A stretch of 64,000 bases of DNA, from positions 307,112,166 to 307,176,165 of the forward strand of contig CM077666.1 in assembly GCA_039707655.1 (NCBI GenBank), read 5' to 3'. Shown here piece by piece: positions 1-12,901 of this stretch; positions within the stretch are counted from its first letter, which is position 1; the number at the start of each line of letters is the position of its first letter. The notes below the pieces were generated by a model. The model saw only the letters and a list, made by a program, of their open reading frames with translations. It searched no databases and was not told the origin of the DNA. The stretch comes from Elymus sibiricus (Eukaryota; Streptophyta; Magnoliopsida; Poales; Poaceae). Both the position numbers and the translations under genes were made by a program.

Positions 1-1583
1 TAACTGTTCTCTCATATTGAGAATGAAGCACTTGCACCCGAATACACGGAAGTACTTGACATTGTGCTTGTTCCCGGTTAGGAGCTCGTATGGGGTCTTT
101 TCCAAGATCTTGCGGAGGAAGAGCCGGTTTGATGCATGGCATGCGGTGTTGACGGCCTCGGCCCAAACGCTATGTGTCGATTTATACTCATCCAACATGG
201 ACCTTGCCATCTCCACAATTGTACGGTTCTTCCTCTCGGCTACACCATTTTGTTGAGGGGTGTAGGGTGTGGAGTATTGATGCTCAATCCCCTCATCACT
301 AAGGAATTCTTCCAAGGTGTAGTTCTTGAACTCGGAGCCATTGTCACTTCTTATTGCCAAGATCTCTTTGTCAAACTTGCGTTGGGCTTGCTTGGCAAAA
401 TCAATGAAGGTGATCTTCGTCTCGTCCTTGGACTTGAGGAAGAACACCCATGTGTATCTTGAATAATCATCAACAATGACAAGACCATACTTTTCTCCAC
501 CAAGACTATCCCATGAAGGAGGCCCGAAGAGGTCCACGTGAAGGAGATCCAATGGCCTTGATGTTGATACAATATTCTTGGGTGGGTGCTTTGATTGATG
601 TTGCTTCCCGGCTATGCATGCACTACACACACGATCTTTCTCAAAAAAGACATTGGTTAGTCTGAGGATGTGATCACCCTTTAAGAGATCTTGAAGATTT
701 CTCATGCCTACATGGGCTAGCCGGCGATGCCATAGCCACCCCTTGTCGGCCTTGGCCATTAGACAAGTTGCATGGAATGTGCTCTCTTTCGAGAAATCAA
801 CCGTGTGAAGGTTGCCATCCAACTCTCCAACAAAGGCCACTTCGAGAGTATCTCTCTTAAAAACTTTCACATCCGTTAGTCCAGATAGTGTATCATAACC
901 AACGGAAACCAATTGACGAACGGAAAGCAAATGATATTTAAGGGATTGGACAAGCATGACATTTGCAAGAGATGTGTCATTTGTGATAGCCACCTTGCCC
1001 AACCCAAGTACATGTCCTTTTGATCCTCCACCAAACACAATGCTCATAAATGGTTGAATAGCTTCCATGAAGTCAAAGAGCAACTTGCTATCTCCGGTCA
1101 TATGATTTGTGCATCCACTATCGATCACCCACTTGACTCCATCGGAAAAAGCAACCTACACACAATTTATGACTTGGTTAGAGGCACCCATTTTGCAATG
1201 GGACCTCTCAGGTTAGTAACAAGGGTCTTAGGAACCCAAATAGCATAGAAGCGAAAAGCATTACGAGGACCAACAAACTGAGCATAAACCTCTCCATCCT
1301 TTATCTTACGAAGCACATAGGATGGAGGCATGAACTCCTTCGGTTTGTTGGGAGTGGGCATGCCCTTAGTGGCCTTCCCACTCACAACCTTGTCAACTTT
1401 GCCTTTTCCTTTCTCCTTGTGCCCTTCACGCACAAAAGTCTCCTTGGTAGGTGTGGTGCACTTTGGAGAAGACAATTTCTTCTTGCATGTGCTTGGGTCA
1501 AACCCAAGTCCTTCTTTGGCAACCACTTCTTTGTGTTGGCTTAACACTTCATTAAGGTTCTTTTGTCCTTGAGCACATGTCAC
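1..1583 (-). pseudogene. pol: Copia pol: protease, GAG-pre-integrase and integrase core (partial)
   Basis: A linker segment (1583-1167) ends in KWVPLTKS and a stop. In another frame the minus strand then encodes the aspartic protease with the active-site motif WVIDSGCTNHMTG (about 1090-1130). After this come the GAG-pre-integrase region (LWHRRLAHVGMRNL, then a C-x2-C near 625-640) and the integrase catalytic core (LLHVDLFGP, IRSDNGSEF, and the downstream E in TPQQNGVAERKNRTI). The frame stays open to the left edge. The domain order protease-integrase before RT is that of Copia. The frame break near 1150-1170 between linker and protease may be a mutation; an expression strategy cannot be excluded. 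Confidence 0.85.
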
Positions 1584-1702
1584 GAGTCCTCTCTCAAGTT
1601 GAGCTTTTAGAGAGCAATTTTTCTCAAGAATAGATGCTAGATCACCACTAGAGTTAGTAGAACAGGCATCAACATTTATAATAGGTGAGGAGTAAGCCTT
1701 GG

Positions 1703-3540
1703 TTAGAGTTCCAACATAAGTAAGTTGAGTTCCTCAAAACTCTTTGTAAGAAGGGTGAGCACTTCTTCCATAGTCTTGAGAGACACGGTTAGAAGCTCAC
1801 AATCCTTAGAGAGAGTAGCATGAGACTCTACAAGCTTACTCTTACCATTCATCAACTCCTTGCAAGTGCTCTTAGCCTTTTTCAAGGAGGCAAGTTTTTT
1901 AGCATGCTCATCAAGGTTTGCACCAATTTTTAAGCATAATTCATCATTCCGTGCTTCCTCATATTGTACTTTCCACTCAAGGATTTCATATTTTTCCTTT
2001 TCCTCGGTAACAAGGGTTTCGAGTTCCTTAATGGTGATGGTGTGCTTACTCACCATCTCCATAAGCATACAAAACATAGTGAGCTTCTTTCCTTTCAGGG
2101 AGCACATGAATTTATCAATTTTAGCAAACATGGGATCATTCATATCATCATCATCATGATTTTCCTCTGCATCAAGATATTCATCACTAGGAGTAGGAGG
2201 AGTGAAGAGAGGAGGGTTTGGACAAGGGGCTACCTTAACCTTATCAGAAGAAGTTTGTTGCTCACCGTCCTCCATCACGGCCTTAGCCATTAGACACTTG
2301 TGAGCATTGCCCTTGTAGTCTTTCATGTAGTTGTAGGTGACAACATCACCACTCTTGTTGACTAGCCTCAAGGTGTTTTGAGAATCTTGAGCTACTCCGG
2401 CAACACCACCAACATCATCGGGATCAGACTCTTCTTGAGCAACCATTGCCTTTCCATCTCTCTTCTTAAGTTTGGAGTTCAAAGGATTTGGCAACTTCTT
2501 CTTTACAAAGGTCTTGGGAAACCTTAGTTTATCTTCTCTCTTCTCATAACGACAATCGTTGGAGAAGTGGTTGGTTTCTTCACAGTTGTAGCACTTCCTC
2601 ACTTTCTTCTTTTGAAATCTTCCCTTGAATTTTCCCGCGCTAAACTTCTTGACAAAGAGAGCAATGTCTTCATATGATGGGCTCTCATCAGAGTCAATCT
2701 CATCACCTTCTTCTTCCTCATCATCTTCTTCTTCACTTTGCTCTTCCTCATACGCATGCTTGGCCTTCAAGGCAAGATTGACCTTTGACGTTGAAGTGCC
2801 ATGCATGGCAAGATGCTTGGTGGCATTTGCCTTGGATTCTTCAAAAAGTTGGAAAGTGGAGATGATATCATCGGGAGACATTTCCTTGAATCCATATTGG
2901 TGCCTTATGCATGTCCCACACCATTTGGTGATGATAAGGAGCAAGAGCATTGAGCAATTTGTCCACAAGAAATCGCTTGGTCAAGTTGAATCCATCTTGG
3001 GTCTTGTCACAATCATAGGACTCAATGTCGGCGGCGAGAGTCATGAGACGCTCAAGAAGATGCTTGGGGGATTCACCCTTTTCCATGCAAAAATATTGCA
3101 ACGCTCCTTTGGCAATTTCATATTGAGCAATATGGAGAGTGGAGGTACCGGTCTTGGTCATCACAATGCTATCCCATAATTCCTTTGCACTTGTGATGTG
3201 TATGTATGGTCTCCTTTGCTTGTCATTCATCCCTTTTCTGATGCACATGATGTCCAACATCTCATCATTGGTGAACCGAAGATGATCCTGCATACCAACT
3301 CTCCACAAAGCAAAATCGGCAGTGTCAACAAGTAAAGGAGGCTTGCCTCCAGGGTTATACTTTGGTTTCTCCACTTGAGATTTTGGATAAAGCCATGAAA
3401 CACCAGAGTTATCGCTCTGAGGAGGTGGTTGGCCCAAAGGAGAAAAGTCGCATTTAGCCTCGGAGCCACACTACCCGAATTAACAGGTGCGGTGGGATTC
3501 GAGGTTAATGCGGCTAATCTCATTTGGACCAAGGCTTCGA
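1703..3540 (-). pseudogene. gag: Copia gag polyprotein, frameshifted
   Basis: Gag forms the particle that packages retroelement RNA. The N-terminal part (about 3437 down to 2868) carries a UBN2/DUF4219-like region with DTADFALWRVGMQDHL and a long helical segment (AKELWDSIV, LLERLMTLAADIESY). The reading frame then changes near 2870-2970 and continues to 1703. The second part holds an acidic stretch (EEEQSEEEDDEEEEGDE), a basic region, one CCHC zinc knuckle (CYNCEETNHFSNDC, near 2550-2590) and a predicted coiled coil rich in K and E at its end. The frameshift, and a start region also out of frame (an ATG-led N-terminus near 3520 lies in another frame), make this a pseudogene. The long C-terminal coiled coil is a feature of SIRE-type Copia gags. 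Confidence 0.8.
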
Positions 3541-4474
3541 TAGAAGCATCATGCTCCTCCTTTTGCTTAGCCAGGGCCCGTTCCAGATCCTCAGAAGTGA
3601 AGGACTAGCCCGCTTCCGAAGAAGCTGTGCCCTTATCCTTAGGATCTGCAACCAGGGGGGTCCCATCGGGGTTCATCTCGCTCTAGGGCGGTTAAGCCAT
3701 AATAATAGAGCACGAGGCTCTAATACCAATTGAAAGGATCGAGATGGACCTAGAGGGGGGGTGAATAGGTACAATTACAAATTTTAATTGTTACTTAGCA
3801 ATTTTAGGCAATAGTGCGGAATATGAAAGTGAGCCTAACAATTGCAAAGGCGATTCTAGTGCTAAGCAAGGTGACTAAATACAACAAGTATTTGGATAGG
3901 CAAACACAATATAATGCAAGTAAAGACTAAGAGACAAATAACCACAAGTAGGGAGCTAGGGTTAGAGATAACCGCAACTCCGAGAGACGAGGATGTATGT
4001 CGATGTTCACTTCCTTGGAGGGAAGCTACATCATCGTTTAGAGAGGTGGATGTTACCATGAAGGCACACCAACGCCACAAAGGCTCACCCTATTCTCTCT
4101 TTGAGATATCACCACGAAGGCGATTCTCAACCACTAGTGGTAGACCTTGGGGTGATCTCCAAACCCTCACAAACTTTCCGGGGGTAATCACAATGTTTGA
4201 TTCGTCACCGAAGAACTCCTATTGCCTAGGAGTCTCCAACCTCCAAGAGTAACAAGATCAAGGGAAACGCTCAAAACTTGCTCAAATCACAAATTCATTT
4301 GGTTACAAGGGGGAGAGGGAGATGATCTATCTTTTGATTGGAGCAACACTCAAGAATCGTCACAAATGCACTCGGGATCTAGGATTTGGTGTAAGAACAA
4401 GAGAGTGGGAGTACTTGTGTTCTTGGGGATCTTTTTAATGTGTTGGTCGACCCTCTACCGGAGTGGTAGAGGGG

Positions 4475-4483
4475 TATATATAG
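4475..4483 (-). promoter_or_regulatory. TATA box of the Copia LTR
   Basis: A TATATATA core lies on the minus strand between the palindrome array (U3 side) and the gag-proximal part of the LTR. Position within the LTR fits a U3/R promoter. Confidence 0.55.
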
Positions 4484-4527
4484 TGGCAGTGTAAAAATGA
4501 CCGTTTGAGCCACTCAAGCTCTAAGGA

Positions 4528-4920
4528 TTACCGGACGTCCGGAGGACCCGGGTCGTCCGGAGCTAAAAACTAGACCAGACGTCCGACCAAGTTGTCGGTC
4601 GTCCGGTCGCTGGAAGCTACTCAGAGACAGAAACAGAGTACAAAGTGATACGTGAAGTGTACAGCCGGACGTCCGGACGGAGCCGGTCGTCCGGTGCCTC
4701 GGTCGTCCGGAGGAAACCGGAAATCTGACAAATATGTTCTGTGATGCGGACACCGGATTACCGGACGGGGACGGACGTCCGACGACCGGTCGTCCGGACT
4801 GGGATGGAAGACCACTATTTTCTTTCTATGATGGTGACACCGGATTTCCGAAGAGAGCCGGACGTCCAGTGAGCTGTGAGAGGTCGGACGTCCGGTGACC
4901 TCCGGCCGTCCGGTCAATAC
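4528..4920. repeat. CCGGACGTCCGG palindrome array in LTR U3
   Basis: About a dozen copies or variants of the self-complementary core CGGACGTCCG and the related GGTCGTCCGG lie in about 390 bp, irregularly spaced 10-60 bp apart. The array sits just upstream of the minus-strand TATA box, where enhancer or silencer repeats are expected. Function is inferred from position only. Confidence 0.8.
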
Positions 4921-5271
4921 AAAGGCATACCAGCACAGCCCAAAAAAGAATATTGTGCACAAAGTAGTGAAAACCTAGAGATGAAATGTAGATGTAATGA
5001 AGAGGTTTTTGTGGGTTTTGAGCAAGTCTTTTACGAGAGCCAATGATTCCCTCTTAATAGTGCGGGATCCCTATACTCAAGAGCAAACCGAAAAGAGCCT
5101 AAGCTATTTGTCTTGTTTCTCCGTACTTGAGCAATTTAGATTCATTAGTCATGATCCACACAATAATCCTTGGGAACTAAACCTGAAATACACTTGACAG
5201 ACATGATTAATTCCCTATATGCATGTTGTCATCAACATCAAAATGTGATTAAGGGCATGCTTGCACTTTCA

Positions 5272-6890
5272 CATGTCTCCAAGAGTCGCACGTTGCATTA
5301 TCTATTGCACATACTGTCGATGTAGGCATGTTTCATCATGGCCCCTCCTGATCAGTTAGCAAAGAGGATCTAGCCAATCTCCAAGCAAAAACTCGAAGCT
5401 TGGGCGGGACTTCGACACCCACATTTTTTCGCTTGTTGTATCCCTGCTGCTCCATCCCAGAAGATCAGTCTCACCATTAAGCCACCCCTCTCTTCTTTTC
5501 TTTCTCTCCATGAACACTTTATACGCCGAACAGACAATAAAATAACCTGTTATTTTCATAATGCCATGCCCAAAACTCCCCTTGGGGAACATGGCTAATG
5601 GATATTTGCCTCACACTTCTATATCCACTGCTATCATGTGCTCCTCCCGTGCTTGAATATTCCATGTTTTGGTCACGCCGCACATTAGCTCCGAAACAAG
5701 CTCCGAAGGGCTCTATGATCTTGCACATGTTGGTCTCAAGTTGTAATTCAGTGTATCCAGTTCATGTTCCAAATATTGATCTCCTATCCATCTTCAATTC
5801 CACTTTAATCATGTCTCATCCATAAAAAATCGAGCTCCACAATTGAGATAGGTGTGGCCCGTTACAGCCAATAACAAATCATCATGTGGATAATATACGC
5901 CTTTTCGATCGATAATTTCTTTCTTGTGGGCATCGCCAAGGTACTCTCAGCCCGAATCTGTGCAGCTTTAGAGGAAACTCTAGATGTGTGTGATCGGACG
6001 ATGATGGTGCTTTCGCATCGTATCCCCTCTCGGGGGCTTTGTCTTTGCAACTACGGATTAGCAAGCGGAATTGATGGAAGATGGCAGTGTTGGCGTCGAG
6101 GCTTCTGTGGTAACGATGATGGGGGTGCATGATGTCGGATCCGTGACAATGGTTGCAGTAGTTGGCTCTTCTCAGACATGTTCGTGGGATTACCTCGTGT
6201 CATTTTATTGCGGTGAAGTCGAAGTTGTGGCGGCGGTGCCCTAGTGGCGATGATGACAGGCAACAAATGGTCTATTCGGTAGTCTTTCACGGCGCCAACC
6301 TTGCATAGTTCTCCTTCGAAACTATCCTTCAGAGTTGGAGCTACGCTTTCCTTGGCGCGGGTGGCTGAGAGAGTACATGGCCGTATATTATGTGGTGTTC
6401 AGTGTACATGGCAAAGTGCGAATGACAAGTACAGAAGGAGGCCGAGTGCTACAGCTGTGGGACATGTGAAAGACTATTCCGAAAAGGGTGAGACAATTGC
6501 GAATTTGACTCAAGGTGACAAAGGGCGACAGTGAAATTCCTTCAAGTTTCAGACAGGCGGTCAAGAAAGAGTAAGGATGTTGAGTTCGGGTCACTCTTAT
6601 ATGTGGCGTTCAATACATGAGTTGTTCACTTTTACACAGATAGTGATCGGTGTGTGATGTCATTGAACGGATACTCAGAAAGTTGGGAGCGCAAACTATA
6701 GTAAAGAGTAACTTAATTTTGTTCGAGAGTTGATATGAAGAATACGAGAAGCGACTACAGTTGCAGGTGGAATCACGTGGAGACTGGGAATGGTAGTGGT
6801 GCTCATGGTATAATCTCAAGTGTAATGTACGTGGAGGTTCGACGCATAGATGAATCCAAGGTGGTGGAGAATATTCGCCAAAGTGGAGTT
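5272..6890. other. Unassigned non-genic stretch
   Basis: I see no coding region with recognisable domains and no clear repeat boundaries here. Open frames are short and overlap on both strands. The last 60 bases (ending AAGTGGAGTT before 6891) resemble the polypurine tract that precedes a 3' LTR, so part may be decayed Copia internal DNA. Confidence 0.4.
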
Positions 6891-7474
6891 TGTTGGAATT
6901 GTGTCGAGTATTTGTACAAGGTAGGTTACAATTGGACTTGCATTCAAACTATGTGTATATAGGGTATGAAGGTTCGAGCAGGACACTTGTATCCTAGGTC
7001 TCTTATATAATGTAAGGGTAGACACACGATGTAACATATGTCAACATAATAGCACAGGCAGGTAGTGGACCATGATCTTGGCCACTGACTAGGAGGTGAG
7101 TGCACACCCCGCCGTTTGCCACTCCGGCACCGGCGGCCACGCTAATCGCCGCACTCCGCTCATGAGGCGGTGCCCACCCTCCCGTCACGTGCTTGTCCCG
7201 GTCGTGGCGGCCACCATCACTCCGGTGTGCACCTCCGTGTCGCAGGAGCGTTAGTCACGTTTCCGACGTCCGCTGGTCTCTCGTCATCGTTGGCTGGTAA
7301 CACCCCTCCTTTCCTCGAGTTTTTCATTGGTTTTCAGGTCTGCAGTAGCCCTCCGCCTTGATGCATGTTGTTCTTCTCCTCTGTTGATGCATTCCTCCAT
7401 CTCCTTGCCGTCACCGTTCCTCCTGCTTTGCTAGTCGGCTTGGTTAGGTCGGGTTTGCCCTATGGATGGCTTGC

Positions 7475-9154
7475 TGATATGTCTCCAACGTATCTATAAT
7501 TTATGAAGTATTCATGCCATGTTTATTACAATTTTGTATGATTTTGGTGCACTTTTATATGGGTTTTATATGATTTTCATGGACTAACATATTGACCTAG
7601 TGCCCAGTTCCAGTTGTTGTTTTCTGCTTGTTTTTGGTTTTCCAGAAAATCCATATCAAATGAAGTCCAAATGCAGCGAAACTTTTTGACGATTTTTTCT
7701 GGAAGGAAACAGACCCAGGAAGCTTCGGAGGAGCAGCAGAAGAGCCACAGGGGCCCCACGAGCCACCTGGGCGCGCCTTCCCCCCCAGGTGCGCCCTGGT
7801 GCCTCGTGGGCCCTCTGTGGCACCTCTTTGCGTGATTCCAATGCTAAAAAATCCTATATATTCAGAAACCCCCGAAAGTTAACCTAGATGAGTTTTTACG
7901 CCGCCGCAAGCCTCTATACCTCCACGATCTCATCTACAGCCCTTTTCCGGTACCCTGCCGGAGGAGGGAAAGCATCATCGGAGGCCATCTTCATCATCTC
8001 GGCGGTCTCCATGACGAGGAGGGAGTAGTTCACCCTCGGGGCTGAGGGTTTGTACCAGTAGCTATGTGTTTGATCTCTCTCTCTCGTGTTCTTGATTTGG
8101 CACGATCTTGATGTATCGCGAGCTTTGTTAATATAGTTGGATCATATGGTGTTTCTTCCCTCTCTATCCTTGTTGTGATGAATCAAATATTTTCCCTTTG
8201 AGGTTTCGTTATTATTGGATTGAATATTTCAGATTTGAGAACACTTGATGTATGTCTTTCATATGAATACCCGTGGTGACAATGGGGTATTATATTGATT
8301 CACTTGATATATGTTTTGGCACTCAACTCGCGGATTCCCGTGGTGACATTGGGGTAATCTATGCATAGGGGTTGATGCACGTTTTCATTATCTTTTCTCC
8401 GATAGAAACTTTGGGGTGCTCCTTGGAGTTCTTTGTGTGGATTGAATATTATGATTATGAAGTTGTTTGATGCATATTGTATAATCAACTCACGGATACT
8501 TGTGGTGACATTGGAGTATCTAGGTGACATTAGAGTTGGTTGATGTGTGTCATATGGTGTTATTTTAGTACGAACTCTAGGGCTGTTAGTGACACTTATA
8601 GGAATAGCTCAATAGATCGATCGAAAAGGATATCTTTGAGGTGGTTTCGTACCCTACAAACAATTTCTATCTTATGTTCTCCGCTAATAGGAACTTGGGA
8701 GTGATTCTTTATCGCACGTTGAGGGATGATTATATGATCCAATTATGTTAGCATTGTTGAGAGATTGCACTAGTGAAAGTATGAACCCTAGACCTTGTTT
8801 CTAAGCATTGCAATACTGTTTATGCTCACTTTTCCTACTTGCTACCTTGCTGTTTTTTATTGTTCGCACTACAAAAACCTATATCTACTATCCATACTAC
8901 ACTTGTATCACCATCTCTTCGCCGAACTAGTGCACCTATACAATTTACCATTGTATTGGGTGTGTTGGGGACACAAGAGACTCTTTGTTATTTGGTTGCA
9001 GGGTTGTTTGAGAGAGACCATCTTCATCATACGCCTCCCACGGATTGATAAACCTTAGGTCATCCACTTGAGGGAAAATTGCTACTGTCCTACAAAACTC
9101 TGCGCTTGGAGGCCCAACACGAGTCTACAAGAATAAGTTGTGTAGTAGACATCA
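7475..9154 (+). repeat. 5' LTR of non-autonomous element
   Basis: This 1680-bp LTR is nearly identical to 21693-23378. Differences are scattered base changes plus short indels, for example in the C-rich tract near 7780 and the CT repeat near 8080. The small open frames inside both LTRs show no recognisable domain. Confidence 0.95.
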
Positions 9155-9278
9155 AGCTCTTTTCTAGCGCCGTTGCCGGGGAGGTGAGTGCTTGAAGGTA
9201 TATCTTTAGATCTTGCAATTGAATCTTTTAGTTTCTTGTTTTATCACTAGTTTGGCTTATAAAAGAAAACTAAAAAAA

Positions 9279-10227
9279 ATGGAATTGAGGTTGCCTCATA
9301 TTCTTCGTCTTTATCATGTCTTTCGTGAAAATGATGGATCGGAAAATTGTGCTCAATTATTAGAAGAAGAATTCAATAAAATGTTTGTCATAAAATCTTT
9401 GAATGATGAGCATGATTGCAATGTTGCTAGTATGAATTCCTTGAATATCCATGATGCTAATGATATGCCAAGCCATAAGCTTGGGGATGCTATGTTTGAT
9501 GAAGATGATATTTTTAGCCCCCCAAGTTTTGATGAGCAAATTCATTATGATGATTGCATGCCTCCTATTTATGATGAATCCACTATTTTGGAAGAGGTTT
9601 CAATTGATTATGAAAACAAAGTTGCTATCTATGGTGATTATTGTGATGACATGTATGCTATAAAAAAATAATGATAACTATGAAACTTGTCATCATGATT
9701 TTAATTTTCAATTGTATTATGCCAATCAAGTATCTCATGATAGTTATTTTGTTGAGTTTGCTCCCACTATTATGAATGAGAAGAAAATTGCTTATGTGGA
9801 GAGTAATAAAAATTCTATGCTTGTAGATCATGAAAAGAATGTTTTGTGTGATGGATATATTGTTGAATTTCTTCATGATGCTACTGAAAATTATTATGAG
9901 AGAGGATCATATGCTTCTACATATCTCAATAATAACAAGTTTCCTCTCTTTATGTTGAAAGTTTTGAAGTCTTGCTTGTTTTGCCTTCCTATGCTAGTTG
10001 ATTCTTGCTCCCACAAATTGTTTGCTCACAAAATCCCTATGCATAGGAAGTGGGTTAGGCTTAAATGTTCTTGTCATATGATTCATGATGCTCTCTTTGT
10101 GTTTCAATTCTTTACTTTTATGCGAGCATCATTGAAATCATCATGCCTAGCTAAAAGGCTTCAAAGAAAAGCGCTTGTTGGGAGACAACCAAATATTTGT
10201 ACCTACTATTTTTGTGTGTTCACATGA
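9279..10227 (+). pseudogene. Acidic ORF of the non-autonomous element (gag position), frameshifted
   Basis: A frame opens at ATG 9279 (MELRLPHILRLYH) just inside the primer site, where gag normally starts, and stops at 9669-9671. Sequence of the same style continues from 9712 to 10227 in another frame; the switch falls in an A-run (ATAAAAAAATAATG). The first part is rich in D, E, N and M (FDEDDIFSPPSFDEQIHYDD). The second part is cysteine- and histidine-rich (KSCLFCLP, CSCHMIHDALF). I do not recognise a gag, zinc knuckle, protease or RT. It is likely the remaining protein of the family; function unknown. Confidence 0.45.
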
Positions 10228-10234
10228 TTAATCT

Positions 10235-11700
10235 ACTGTAGTAATCATGTTTTATATGTTTTCTTTCAATAATGTGCCAAGTAAAACCTTTGGGATAGTG
10301 TGGATGCTTGTTGATTTGATTCTGTGCAAAAACAGAAACTTTTGCGTCCAGTGCTAGAATTTCTATTTTGTACTGGAGCGTGAGAAAATTCTGAAATTTT
10401 TCCACAGTATTGGGTTACAATTTTTTTACGTTGTCCTAATTGTTCAGAATTTTTGGAGGTACAGAAGTATGGTTTTTAAATCGCTCACTACATGCTGTTC
10501 TGTTTTTGACAGATTCTGTTTTTAGTGCATAGTTTGCTTGTTTTAGTGTTTCCATAGCTTATATTATGAGATATAAATTGTGGAAATGATATAATACAGT
10601 AGGAATTATGTGAGAACAATTATGAATCTTCTCTTGGAAGTACCTAAGTGGATGATTTATTTTTATCATACTAACCTATCTGACAAGTTCCGTTAAGTTT
10701 TGTGTGATTGAAGTTTTCAAGTTTTGGGTGAGATATCGATATGAGGAGAATAAGGAGTGGCAAGACCCTAAGCTTGGGGACACCCAAGGTACCCCAAGTT
10801 AATATTCAAGGAAGACTCAAGCGTCTAAGCTTGGGGATGCCCCGGAAGGCATCCCCTCTTTCGTCTTCAACACTATCGCTAACCTCACTCGGAGCTATAT
10901 TTTTATTCGTCACATAATATGAGTTTTGCTTGGAGCGTCATTTTCTTCTATTGATATTTTCTTGCTGTTATCAATAATCATGTTTTGTATCTTTTAGTTC
11001 AATAAAATGCCAATTATAGCCTTTATCATGCTCAGTTTATAAGTTCATGTGTTGCTGTTTGAAAACAGAAAGTTTTTTGTTATGTCCAGAATATTCCTGA
11101 ATAGTCAGAACATGATAAAAATCTGAAATTTTTACACAGTAAGTATGCATGAGTTCTCTATCACGTGGTAATTTTTCAGAATTTTTGGAGTTGGGGAATT
11201 ATGAATTTTAAATCCCCCTTTACAGACTGTTCTGTTTTGGCAGATTGATGTTATAGTTGCATTGTTTGCATATGTTTGCTTGTTTAATGATTCTATTTGA
11301 GGATAGGAGTATTAAATATGCAGAGACATTTAGTATGCAATGTTAAATTATAATTTTAGTGATTTGCTACAGTAGAGAATGTTAAGGTTTTGAAGTTGAT
11401 TTATACTAACTTATCTCACGAGTTCTTGTTGAGTTTTGTGTGGATGAAGTTTTTAAAGATTTAGGAGAAGCCATGATATGAGAGGAATTAAGGAGACACA
11501 AGAGCTCAAGCTTGGGGATTCCCAAGGCATCCCAAATTAATCTTTCAAGAAGTCTCAAGCATCTAAGCTTGGGGATGCCCCGGTAGGCATCCCACCTTTC
11601 TTCATCAACAATTATCAGTCAGTTTTGGTTGAGCCTAAGTTTTTGCTTCTTCACATGATATGTGCTATTCTTGGAATGTCATTTTATTTTGTTGTTGTTT
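10235..11700 (+). repeat. Diverged tandem duplication, period about 738 bp
   Basis: Two units (about 10235-10965 and 10970-11700) carry the same landmarks in the same order: AATCATGTTTT, an AACAGAAA segment, TCAGAATTTTTGGAG, CTGTTCTGTTTT, AAGCTTGGGGA, then AAGCTTGGGGATGCCCCGG. The last motif lies at 10827 and 11565, giving the period. In each copy the arms GGGGATGCC and GGCATCCC can pair into a hairpin. The region has no coding potential and may be a structured RNA segment of the element. Confidence 0.75.
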
Positions 11701-12896
11701 GAACAAAATAATAAGATCTGAAACTTTTAAATGAGAGAGAGTCCTCACATAGCTACCTATTTACTTAACTACTCATTTGATCTTCACTTATATCTTTTTG
11801 GAGTAGTTTGTCATTTACTCTTGTGCTTCACTTACATCCTATGAGTAAATTGTGAAAGAATTGAATATCATATGTGCTTCATATGCTTGTATAATGTCTT
11901 GTAGTAGTTTCACATTTGGGTTAGAAAGTGAAATCTATTGAAGCTTGACAATCACAATATTGGTCATACAAGCAATTCATGAATGATTAGTATAAGGAAG
12001 AGAACTTTCACATATAAATATATTATCTTGGACATCTTTTATGATTGTGAATACCCATTAATTATTTTCAAACTTGAGAAAATTAGTTGAAGTTGGACAA
12101 GGAAGACAACGTAATGAGTTATGTTTGGGTATATTTGCATAGAAGTTATATTGTTATGGATCCTCCAACATGTGGTGCTTGCTTAGGATCTTTTGCTAGC
12201 CAAAAATTCGTACTAAGTAGAGATACTACTTGTGCATCCAAAAAACCCTTAAACCCAGTTTCTTGCCATGAGTGTCCACCATACCTACCTATGGATTGAA
12301 TAAGATCCTTCAAGTAAGTTGTCATCGGTGCAAAAAGCAATAAAAATTGCTCCTAAAATATGTATGATCTTTTATTGCAAGGGAAAATAAGCGTTGTACG
12401 AACTTGTGATGGTAAAGAAATAAAAGCGACGGACTACATAATAAAGGTTGCTATCACAAGGGGCAATATAACGTGACGTTCCTTTGCATTAAGGGCTTGT
12501 GCATCCAAAAATAAAAAGCGCATGACAACCTCTTCTTCCCTCTGCGAAGGGCCTATCTTTTACTTTTATGCATTTACTTTTATGTATTTACTTTTATGCA
12601 AGAGTCAATAAGTATTCATTCGCATTTCAACCTCAATTATTCTCTAGTTGGCAAGCATCATGTGGTGGGGAAAGATCCAGGCACATATGGCCAGTCAAAT
12701 ATATTTGATCATGAATTATTATTGTTGACAATTATCTCTATGATAAATAAGTAGGGAGGCGAAACATTAAGCCCCTATCTTTCTCTGTGTTCGATGGATG
12801 CCATTTGTTCTAAAAATATGCTTTGAGTACTAGCAATCATAGAAGACTATATGATAATTGAGTATGTGGAGCTCTTACTTAGACTTTGTTGAAATT
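11700..12896 (+). other. Non-coding internal region of the non-autonomous element
   Basis: AT-rich DNA with no domain-bearing frame. TTTACTTTTATGCATTTACTTTTATGTATTTAC near 12550-12600 is a short tandem repeat. I see nothing else definable up to the AAGTT duplication at 12897. Confidence 0.5.
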
Positions 12897-12901
12897 AAGT
12901 T

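Larger units (their letters stand above)
1..5271 (-). mobile_element. Copia LTR retrotransposon, 5' part, truncated by window edge
   Basis: Read on the minus strand this is LTR, primer-binding site, gag, protease and integrase in the order of a Ty1/Copia element; the rest lies left of the window. The primer site directly inside the LTR, at 3711-3730 minus strand, reads ATTGGTATTAGAGC, which fits the initiator-Met-tRNA primer sites of plant Copia elements (usual form TGGTATCAGAGC). The UBN2-like gag with one zinc knuckle and the long acidic spacer suggest the SIRE/Maximus lineage; this is inference. The gag contains a frameshift and the gag-pol junction is out of frame, so this copy is probably inactive. 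Its other LTR and target duplication are not visible. Confidence 0.9.
3731..5271 (-). repeat. 5' LTR of the Copia element (1541 bp)
   Basis: The LTR is bounded on the minus strand by TGAAAG...GATCCTTTCA, followed at once by the primer-binding site. The last 50 bases (CACCCCCCCTCTAGG before the terminal CTTTCA) closely match the end of the solo LTR at 43399-46261, so the two belong to related families. U3 holds a dense palindrome array (4528-4920) and a TATA box near 4475-4483. Confidence 0.85.

Noticed and set aside
9712..10227. Second frame of the acidic ORF as an independent gene
   Set aside because: It starts within the element's gag position and has no own start context; treated as the frameshifted continuation.
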